Program-made: the position numbers and the translations under genes
The notes under the pieces: model-generated
Told to the model about the DNA's origin: nothing
Database searches by the model: none
Seen by the model: only the letters and a program-made list of their open reading frames with translations
Source of the DNA: Clostridia bacterium
GTDB taxonomy: Bacteria > Bacillota > Clostridia > Oscillospirales > CAG-272
Direction: 5' to 3'
Length of the DNA: 11,234 nucleotides
Assembly: GCA_017625275.1 (NCBI GenBank)
Contig: JAGALI010000068.1
Location: 1 to 11,234 of the forward strand
Shown here: one piece after another, positions 1 to 5,294 of the stretch
Layout of the letters: each line of letters starts with the position of its first letter
Numbering within the stretch: position 1 is the stretch's first letter

Positions 1-100
1 AGGGGTTCCCCAAAAATTCGCAGAATTTTAGGGGGTTCGCGTGGTACGCCTTGTCTAGCTTGCTTCTTTTCAATTATTACCGCGATTTGATATCTGCGTT
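1..100. repeat. 100-bp direct repeat, left copy
   Basis: These 100 bases recur without a mismatch 295 bases to the right, at 296-395. Because the match already holds at the first base of the window, the repeat may extend further left. It starts AGGGGTTCCCC, contains the hairpin at 8-34 and runs through the first part of a degenerate tandem unit to CTGCGTT. After position 100 the two copies diverge. Perfect identity beside a diverged middle copy suggests a recent duplication or gene conversion. Open reading frames crossing it are short, overlap in several frames and lack recognisable protein features. Confidence 0.95.
8..34. repeat. Hairpin module of the repeat, left copy
   Basis: CCCCAAAAATTC (8-19) can pair with GAATTTTAGGGG (23-34) around a GCA loop. 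That is 11 of 12 pairs, with one A-A mismatch at 12/30. The bases just before it (GGGGTTCCCC, 2-11) are also self-complementary. No T-run follows, so this does not look like a rightward intrinsic terminator. Confidence 0.8.
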
Positions 101-161
101 ATTCGTCGTTGCTCCTCGCCGACAAATTCGGAGTACGCTATGTACACCATCATCTGTCGGC
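43..161. repeat. Degenerate tandem unit a, ending in a stem-loop
   Basis: The unit runs from GGTACGCC to TGTCGGC. The left part (43-80) aligns with 165-201. The right part (98-161) aligns without gaps with 225-288, with 43 of 64 bases equal by my count. The right part can fold: outer stem GCCGACA (118-124) with TGTCGGC (155-161), inner stem GTAC (133-136) with GTAC (142-145) around GCTAT. The core at 104-119 recurs at 9966-9981. I see no protein function here. Confidence 0.75.
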
Positions 162-164
162 TGT

Positions 165-288
165 GGTGCGCCTAGTCTAACTTGTTTTTGGCAATCATTA
201 CATCAAATGATAATAATAAGTGGCATTGTTCGTTGTTGCTACTCACCCACGACCTCAGCGTATGCCATATACGCTATCGTCCGTGGTT
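165..288. repeat. Degenerate tandem unit b, ending in a covarying stem-loop
   Basis: Diverged second copy of the unit, offset 122 bases in the left part and 127 in the right. The same fold is kept. The outer stem pairs 245 and 247-251 with 288 and 286-282, with one mismatch at 246/287. The inner stem is GCGTAT (258-263) with ATACGC (269-274). Four base pairs differ from unit a at both partners yet stay complementary: G118-C161 to A245-T288, G121-C158 to C248-G285, A124-T155 to G251-C282, and C136-G142 to T263-A269. This points to selection on structure. Confidence 0.7.
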
Positions 289-295
289 TGTCGGC

Positions 296-395
296 AGGGG
301 TTCCCCAAAAATTCGCAGAATTTTAGGGGGTTCGCGTGGTACGCCTTGTCTAGCTTGCTTCTTTTCAATTATTACCGCGATTTGATATCTGCGTT
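296..395. repeat. 100-bp direct repeat, right copy
   Basis: Identical to bases 1-100. Past 395 it departs from the left copy: the sequence goes on GTTCCTCGTGGGCAACC where the left copy has ATTCGTCGTTGCTCCTCGCC. The right copy therefore seems to end in a truncated or rearranged unit at about 403-425, where the AT-rich leader of the next gene begins. Confidence 0.95.
303..329. repeat. Hairpin module of the repeat, right copy
   Basis: Same inverted repeat as at 8-34, moved by 295 bases and identical in sequence. It sits between the second and third degenerate tandem units. Confidence 0.8.
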
Positions 396-403
396 GTTCC
401 TCG
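338..403. repeat. Tandem unit c, truncated
   Basis: Identical to unit a from 338 to 395, then only loosely similar (GTTCCTCG at 396-403 against ATTCGTCG in unit a). The stem-loop half found in units a and b is not recognisable after 403, so this copy looks truncated at the border with the leader of the gene starting at 534. Confidence 0.6.
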
Positions 404-460
404 TGGGCAACCTTTGCGTATGCTAGTCGTTCTGCATTTTAAATTTATAAATTAAATAAC

Positions 461-488
461 TTTTGGCTGGGTGAAAATCCAGCCAAAA
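461..488 (+). promoter_or_regulatory. Perfect 10-bp leader hairpin upstream of the YmdB-like gene
   Basis: TTTTGGCTGG (461-470) is exactly complementary to CCAGCCAAAA (479-488) around an 8-nt loop. No U-tract follows on the plus strand (next bases TTACC). On the minus strand the stem is followed by GTTATTTAATT, at best a weak terminator. An AT-rich stretch with TATAAA at 446-451 lies just upstream, but I see no good -35 element. If that is the -10, the hairpin would sit at the very 5' end of the mRNA. Confidence 0.65.
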
Positions 489-502
489 TTACCTAAATTT
501 TC

Positions 503-516
503 GCGAGGGGACTCGC
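503..516 (+). promoter_or_regulatory. Small stem-loop just before the ribosome binding site
   Basis: GCGAG (503-507) pairs with CTCGC (512-516) around a GGGA loop. It lies 4 bases ahead of the AAAGG ribosome binding site (521-525) of the gene starting at 534. With the hairpin at 461-488 it makes a two-hairpin leader. Confidence 0.5.
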
Positions 517-533
517 ATAGAAAGGCTTTGAGT

Positions 534-1310
534 ATGAGCTTTAAAATACTTGCAATTGGAGATATTTGTGGGCCGACGGCGCTTGAATATCTTAAGTCGA
601 GGCTTTGGGCGATAAGAAAGCAATATGGCGCTGATTTGGTTATTGCCAACGGTGAGAATTGTGCTGAGCCTAATGGCATCGACAAGGCGAGCGCGCAGGC
701 GCTTTTTGAAAGTGGTGTAGATGTTATAACTACAGGAAACCATGTGTTCAGAAAGACTAGCGTGCATTCGTATCTTGACGACGAGGCTTACCTTTTAAGA
801 CCTCTTAATTTCCCCAGCGCAACCCCTGGGCACGGAGATTGCATTATCAAAATAAACGGCTACAGGGTGCTTTGTCTCAATGTGCTTGGTAGCGCTTATA
901 TGGATTCGTCCATGTGTCCGTTTGAGGCTGTGGAGCGTGCGCTTGACAGAAATGAGGGCGCATACGATTTTGCAATTCTTGACATTCACGCAGAGGCTAC
1001 AGGCGAGAAAAGGGCTATAGGCTACAATTTTGCCGACAGGCTTTCTGTATGCTTTGGAACGCACACGCATGTGCAGACAAACGATGCGTGTATTCTTGAG
1101 GGCAGGTGTGCCTATGTCACCGACATTGGAATGGTGGGTGCAATTGACAGCATTTTAGGCGTTAAAAAGGAACGCGTTATTTACAAGCTAAAGACAAAAA
1201 TGCTCGCAAAATTCGATTTTGCCGATGGCGAAATTGAGGGCAATGGGGCAATTTTTGAAATAGATGAAAGCACAAAAAAAGCGACACTCTGTCGCGTAAT
1301 TAAGTTTTAG
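534..1310 (+). CDS. ymdB: YmdB-family metallophosphodiesterase
   Basis: Cytoplasmic metallophosphoesterase of the YmdB/TIGR00282 family. Bacillus subtilis YmdB hydrolyses 2',3'-cyclic nucleotides and affects biofilm and motility gene expression; the same role here is inferred. The protein has 258 residues, usual for the family. Likely metal ligands are all present: D10 (GDICG), E41 and N42 (NGEN), N69 (GNH), H152 (HAEATGEK), H177 and H179 (GTHTHVQT). They match the known YmdB ligands with a constant shift of two. I chose ATG 534 because homologues start at the equivalent of FKILAIGD and AAAGG lies 8 bases upstream. A GTG at 471 in the same frame falls inside a leader hairpin and has no Shine-Dalgarno sequence. 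The stop overlaps the ribosome binding site of galK, so the two genes probably form one operon. Confidence 0.9.
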   Translation: MSFKILAIGDICGPTALEYLKSRLWAIRKQYGADLVIANGENCAEPNGIDKASAQALFESGVDVITTGNHVFRKTSVHSYLDDEAYLLRPLNFPSATPGHGDCIIKINGYRVLCLNVLGSAYMDSSMCPFEAVERALDRNEGAYDFAILDIHAEATGEKRAIGYNFADRLSVCFGTHTHVQTNDACILEGRCAYVTDIGMVGAIDSILGVKKERVIYKLKTKMLAKFDFADGEIEGNGAIFEIDESTKKATLCRVIKF

Positions 1311-1318
1311 GAGATATT

Positions 1319-2596
1319 ATGAAGACTACAGAGCTTTTGAATAGTGTAAGGGCAGGTGCGCTTGATGCAAGGCTTGCAGAGATTTATGGTAGCGAGTGTG
1401 TTGACGCTCAAAGAGAGAGATACCTTGGTGCGCTTGATGATTTTTATAGCATGTATGGCGAGAGAGAGGTTAGCCTTTTCTCCGTTCCTGGAAGAAGTGA
1501 GCTATCTGGAAACCACACAGACCACAACTTTGGAAAGGTACTAGCTGGCTCTATAAACCTCGATATTATTGCTGTTGCGTCAAGGACTGACGATACCGTT
1601 GTTCGCATCAAGAGCAGGGGCTTTGATGAGGACTGTGTCGATATTTCGACCTATACATATCCAAACGAGGACGACTTTTTCAAGTCAGGTGCGCTTATTG
1701 CTGGTATGGCAAGGGCATTTAGAAATAACGACCTCAAGACAGGTGGCTATGTAGCATATACAACCTCTAATGTGTTTAAGGGCTCAGGACTTTCATCCTC
1801 TGCTGCGTTTGAGGTTATGATAGGAAACATTTTTAATTACTTCTACAATGACGGAGTGGTTGACAATGTAGAGATTGCAAAGATGGCGCAATACGCAGAG
1901 AATAAGTTCTTTGGCAAGCCTTGTGGACTTATGGACCAGGTTGCGTGTGCTGTTGGTGGCTTTGTAGCTATCGACTTTAAGGAGCCGAGCGCGCCTGTAA
2001 TTGATAAAATTGATTTTGACCTCTCTAGCGAGGGCTATTCGCTTTGCATTGTAAACACAGGTGGCAACCATGCCGACCTCAATGAGGACTACGCATCAGT
2101 TCCTGCCGAGATGAAGAGCGTTGCATCATATTATGGCTACGCAGTGCTTCGTCAAATGAATATGGACATTCTTCTAAGCGACATAAAAAGACTTCGCGAG
2201 GAGGTAGGAGACCGTGCAATCCTTCGTGCAATCCACTTCTTTAACGAAAACGAAAGGGTTGACGCGCAAAAGAAGGCGCTTCTTGACAAGGATGTAAAAG
2301 CCTTCTTTGAGTATGTTCTAAAATCTGGTCGCTCGTCCTTTATGTACCTACAAAATGTGTTCACCACAAAGAATGTGCTGGAGCAGGGATTGTCCCTTGC
2401 GCTTGCAATTACGGATAATGTCCTAAACGGTAAGGGTGGCGCGTTCAGAGTTCACGGTGGTGGCTTTGCAGGCACAATTCAGGCGTTTGTTCCAAACGCG
2501 ATAGTTGAGCAGTACAGGGACAAAATCGACGCTGTGTTTGGTGATGGTGCATGCCACATTCTCAAGATTCGCCCATACGGAGCAATCAGAGTTTAA
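1319..2596 (+). CDS. galK: Galactokinase
   Basis: GHMP-family kinase that phosphorylates alpha-D-galactose with ATP to galactose 1-phosphate, the first Leloir step, in the cytoplasm. It has 425 residues, longer than the roughly 385-390 of E. coli GalK but usual for the clostridial form. Visible motifs are the sugar-binding signature at 57-72 (GRSELSGNHTDHNFG, with candidate catalytic R59), the ATP-binding loop at 155-163 (KGSGLSSSA, approximate limits), catalytic D206 in CGLMDQ, and the C-terminal glycine-rich motif at 377-390 (VHGGGFAGT). ATG 1319 is preceded by AGGAG at 1309-1313 with 5-nt spacing, and the AGGAG overlaps the upstream stop codon. No galT, galE or sugar transporter is visible, so the pathway partners must lie elsewhere. 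The partnership with a YmdB-like gene is unusual. Galactose specificity over a related sugar is inferred from the motif. Confidence 0.93.
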   Translation: MKTTELLNSVRAGALDARLAEIYGSECVDAQRERYLGALDDFYSMYGEREVSLFSVPGRSELSGNHTDHNFGKVLAGSINLDIIAVASRTDDTVVRIKSRGFDEDCVDISTYTYPNEDDFFKSGALIAGMARAFRNNDLKTGGYVAYTTSNVFKGSGLSSSAAFEVMIGNIFNYFYNDGVVDNVEIAKMAQYAENKFFGKPCGLMDQVACAVGGFVAIDFKEPSAPVIDKIDFDLSSEGYSLCIVNTGGNHADLNEDYASVPAEMKSVASYYGYAVLRQMNMDILLSDIKRLREEVGDRAILRAIHFFNENERVDAQKKALLDKDVKAFFEYVLKSGRSSFMYLQNVFTTKNVLEQGLSLALAITDNVLNGKGGAFRVHGGGFAGTIQAFVPNAIVEQYRDKIDAVFGDGACHILKIRPYGAIRV

Positions 2597-2613
2597 TCAA
2601 TATAAAAAGAAAC

Positions 2614-2637
2614 AAAAGAGGCGTCGCGCCTCTTTTT
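2614..2637 (+). terminator. Intrinsic terminator after galK
   Basis: AAAAGAGGCG (2614-2623) pairs fully with CGCCTCTTTT (2627-2636) around a TCG loop and ends in a run of five T. It starts 18 bases after the galK stop and closes the ymdB-galK unit. Confidence 0.9.
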
Positions 2638-2676
2638 GAATGAAAAAGAGAATTTGTAAGGAAAGGTGGCGAGGCT

Positions 2677-3453
2677 GTGTTACAGGCATATACATTGTTT
2701 TCTGGCTCAAGTGGAAATTCTATATATATTAAGGACGGCAAAACAGAGGTGCTTGTTGACGCAGGCAAGAGCGCAAGCCTTATAGAAAAGGCGCTTACCT
2801 CGCTTGGCTCATCGCTTAATAATATAAGCGCAATTTTTATCACGCATGAGCATAGTGACCACACAAGCGGTCTTGAAATTATATCAAAGAAATATCACAT
2901 TCCGATACATATCACCTCTCCCTCAGCAAAAAGGGCTTGCTATCAGGGGTCGTTTGCATCACAATGCGCGCATCCTCATGAGGTAAGGTATGAGGCGTCA
3001 GTTGGCTCTCTTAAGCTAAGGTCGTTTGAAATTCCTCACGACAGCAATCAAAATGTCGGCTACATAATCGAAAACGAGCAAGGAGAGAGGCTGGGCATAG
3101 CGACAGATATGGGTCATGTGACTGACGAGATAAAAACGGCGCTGTGTGGCTGTAAAACGGCAATTATCGAGTCAAATCACGACAAGTTTCTTTTGGTGGC
3201 AGGGCCTTATCCTGAGTTTTTGAAGCATCGTATTCTTGCCGATACAGGACACCTTGCAAACGAGGATAGCGTGGAGCTGTCGCTGTTTCTTGCCGAAAAC
3301 GGAGCTCAGCGAATAACGCTTGCCCATCTAAGCAAGGAGAATAACGCCCCAGAAATCGCCTTTGGCGCACACAGGGAAGCGCTTGACAAGCGTGGCTTTA
3401 GCGAAATTGAATTAAATGTGGCAAGACCTGCCGAGATTACAATAGTAAAATAA
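2677..3453 (+). CDS. walJ: WalJ/YycJ-type MBL-fold hydrolase
   Basis: Metallo-beta-lactamase-fold hydrolase of the WalJ (YycJ/VicX) family, probably a cytoplasmic nuclease-like enzyme. In Bacillus and Staphylococcus the gene belongs to the walRK cell-wall regulon operon, and roles in DNA repair or replication have been proposed. The 258-residue protein shows the family layout: SGSSGNSIYI at 9-18, metal-binding THEHSDH at 56-62, H121 in IPHDSN, D144 in ATDMGH, ESNHD at 165-169 and H217 in LAHLSKENN. The start is GTG 2677, with AAAGGTGG at 2662-2669 and 7-nt spacing; the N-terminus then fits homologues. No walR, walK, walH or walI lies beside it, so the gene stands apart from its usual operon. 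Only 39 bases separate it from the galK terminator and I see no clear promoter there. Confidence 0.88.
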   Translation: MLQAYTLFSGSSGNSIYIKDGKTEVLVDAGKSASLIEKALTSLGSSLNNISAIFITHEHSDHTSGLEIISKKYHIPIHITSPSAKRACYQGSFASQCAHPHEVRYEASVGSLKLRSFEIPHDSNQNVGYIIENEQGERLGIATDMGHVTDEIKTALCGCKTAIIESNHDKFLLVAGPYPEFLKHRILADTGHLANEDSVELSLFLAENGAQRITLAHLSKENNAPEIAFGAHREALDKRGFSEIELNVARPAEITIVK

Positions 3454-3480
3454 AAAAGCACCTCGTCTGAGGTGCTTTTT
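3453..3480. terminator. Bidirectional terminator between walJ and dnaB
   Basis: AAAAAGCACCTC (3453-3464) pairs perfectly with GAGGTGCTTTTT (3469-3480) around a GTCT loop. The T-run serves walJ on the plus strand. The A-run on the left becomes a U-tract for the leftward dnaB transcript, whose stop codon is at 3486-3488. Confidence 0.93.
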
Positions 3481-3485
3481 GGTTG

Positions 3486-4847
3486 TTAATTTTCTTCCAA
3501 ATTAAGTCCAAATCTTTGAGCTGTTTCTCTGTCAAGGGTGGAGAACTTGGTGTACTGACCAAGCCAGCTCATAGTAACAGAGCCAACTGAGCCATGACGG
3601 TTCTTTGCCACGATAACATCTACAAGGTTCTTCTTTTCTGGGTCTGTGCCGTAGTAGTCACGAGAGAGGAAGATTACCATATCGGCGTCCTGCTCAATAG
3701 AGCCCGAATCACGAAGGTCGGAGAGCATAGGCTTTCTTTCCTTTTCCTTCTCGCTTGTACGAGAGAGCTGTGAAAGACAGATAACAGGAACACGAAGCTC
3801 CTTTGCCAGCACCTTAAGTCCACGCGAGATTTCGCCGATTTGGTTTACACGGCTTTGCTCGCCACGATGGTTTTCTGGTTGCATAAGCTGTAGATAGTCG
3901 ACAATAACAAGTCCAAGGTTCTTGACTCTGCGAAGCTTTGCCTTCATAGAGGTGAGAGAAATACCTGTAGTATCATCTACATAGATGCCTGTTTCTGAAA
4001 GAATTGAGGCAGACATTGCCAGCTTCTCCCAGTCCTCGCTCGAAAGCTCACCTGTCTGTAGGTTGTGGGAGTCAATCATAGCCTCACTTGAGAGGATACG
4101 CTGAACAAGCTCCTCGTTTGACATCTCAAGAGAGAATATACAAACTGATTTTTTAGAGCGCTTAGCGACACTTGATGCGATATTCAACGCAAATGAGGTC
4201 TTACCAACACCAGGGCGCGCGCCCACGATAATAAGGTTACCCTTGCCAAGTCCGACAACCTGCTTATCAAGCTCAGAAAAGCCTGTTTGAATACCGATTG
4301 TCTCCTCTGAGGGGCCGTCCTTTAAAAGCTTTAAATGGTCAAAGGTGTTCATCAAAATATCGCTGATGTGCATAAAATCATGACGCTCATTATTTCCAGC
4401 GATATCGAAAATCTTACGCTCTGCAAGGTCAACTATGTATCTTACATCCTCGCTTTCGGTAAAGGCAGCCCTTTGAATATCATCAGCAGCCTCAATGAGC
4501 CTTCTTAAAATGCTCTTATCCTTGACGATTTTTGCATAGTCCTTCGCGTTTTGAGCAGAGGGAACAACCTCGGCAATAACTCTGATATAAGACCTAGCCT
4601 CGGCATCGTCGCTGTACACACCCCTTGCAACAAGCTCATTTATAAGCGTTACAAGGTCAACAGTTCTGTTGTCAAGGTTAAAGGCGAGCATAATCTCGAA
4701 AATCTTCTTATGCTCCTCAATATAGAAATCGTCGCCCACTAAAATCTCGGCAATCTCGTTTAGGCAGTTAGGGTCAATAAGCACAGAGCCAAGGACCGAC
4801 TGCTCCGCATCGAGCGAGAAGGGCATTCTTTTTTGTAATGCGTCCAT
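3486..4847 (-). CDS. dnaB: Replicative DNA helicase DnaB
   Basis: Hexameric ring helicase that unwinds DNA at the replication fork with ATP (named DnaC in B. subtilis). It has 453 residues, the usual length. The N-terminal domain spans about 10-110 and starts with the familiar SLDAEQSVLGS. The RecA-like C-terminal domain begins near 185 and shows Walker A GARPGVGKTS (209-218, K216), E241 in SLEMS, Walker B with D317 in VIVDYLQ, SQLSR (359-363), LRDSGSIEQDAD (378-389) and the basic AKNRHG (414-419), with R417 as arginine-finger candidate. No intein or insertion is seen. It is the last gene of the leftward gdpP-rplI-dnaB operon. Its ATG overlaps the rplI stop by one base (TAATG), and the GGAG at 4856-4859 lies inside rplI, which suggests translational coupling. 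Confidence 0.97.
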   Translation of the reverse strand: MDALQKRMPFSLDAEQSVLGSVLIDPNCLNEIAEILVGDDFYIEEHKKIFEIMLAFNLDNRTVDLVTLINELVARGVYSDDAEARSYIRVIAEVVPSAQNAKDYAKIVKDKSILRRLIEAADDIQRAAFTESEDVRYIVDLAERKIFDIAGNNERHDFMHISDILMNTFDHLKLLKDGPSEETIGIQTGFSELDKQVVGLGKGNLIIVGARPGVGKTSFALNIASSVAKRSKKSVCIFSLEMSNEELVQRILSSEAMIDSHNLQTGELSSEDWEKLAMSASILSETGIYVDDTTGISLTSMKAKLRRVKNLGLVIVDYLQLMQPENHRGEQSRVNQIGEISRGLKVLAKELRVPVICLSQLSRTSEKEKERKPMLSDLRDSGSIEQDADMVIFLSRDYYGTDPEKKNLVDVIVAKNRHGSVGSVTMSWLGQYTKFSTLDRETAQRFGLNLEEN

Positions 4848-5293
4848 TATTTTTTCTCCGTTACCTGTACGGTTAGCTTTGCGATAATTTCTGTGTAAAG
4901 CTTAACGCTTACCATGTAGGTGCCAAATGCCTTAATAGGTGAGTCAAGCTCAATTTTTCTCTTGTCAACCTCTATACCCTGAGCCTTAAGCGCCTCGGCA
5001 ATATCCTTTGAGGTAACAGCACCGTAAAATCTGCCGTCCTTACCTGCATCAGCAGTAATTACCACCTTTGTATCGTTTAGCTTGTCAGCAAGCGCCCTTG
5101 CGTTTGCTTTTTCTACATCTATCTTGTGCTGGGCAGATGCCTGCTTGCTCTTAACCTCATTAAGAGCCCTTGCGTCAGCAACAACAGCAAGCTTTCTTGG
5201 GAAAAGGAAGTTTCTTGCGTAGCCGTCAGAAACATTGATGACATCATTTGCCTTACCCTGTCCCTTTACATCCTGAAGTAAAACAACCTTCAT
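4847..5293 (-). CDS. rplI: 50S ribosomal protein L9
   Basis: Large-subunit ribosomal protein bL9, which binds 23S rRNA near the L1 stalk with its N-terminal domain and helps reading-frame maintenance. The protein has 148 residues, as expected. The N-terminal domain starts MKVVLLQDVKGQGKAND and has the conserved SDGYARNFLFPRKLA. A charged connecting helix spans about 42-75, and the C-terminal domain has the typical GRFYGAVTSKDIAEAL. I start it at ATG 5293 rather than an upstream in-frame TTG near 5323, because L9 begins MKV and GGAGG at 5300-5304 sits 6 bases before this ATG. One base separates it from the gdpP stop, and it overlaps dnaB by one base. Synteny with gdpP and dnaB is common in Bacillota. 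Confidence 0.97.
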   Translation of the reverse strand: MKVVLLQDVKGQGKANDVINVSDGYARNFLFPRKLAVVADARALNEVKSKQASAQHKIDVEKANARALADKLNDTKVVITADAGKDGRFYGAVTSKDIAEALKAQGIEVDKRKIELDSPIKAFGTYMVSVKLYTEIIAKLTVQVTEKK

Positions 5294-5294
5294 T

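Noticed and set aside
1..395. CRISPR array or integron attC array
   Set aside because: Repeat units are about 120 bp, degenerate and few, with no regular short repeat and spacer pattern, no cas gene, no integrase gene and no attC core sites that I can see.
51..426. Three overlapping plus-strand reading frames of 67-91 codons in the left-end region
   Set aside because: They lie wholly inside the repeat cluster, overlap each other in different frames, have no ribosome binding sites and show no protein-like features. The structure-preserving changes in the DNA also argue against coding.
471..533. 21-residue N-terminal extension of the YmdB-like gene from GTG 471
   Set aside because: The GTG is in the loop of a perfect hairpin, has no Shine-Dalgarno sequence, and the family starts at the equivalent of ATG 534, which has AAAGG 8 bases upstream.
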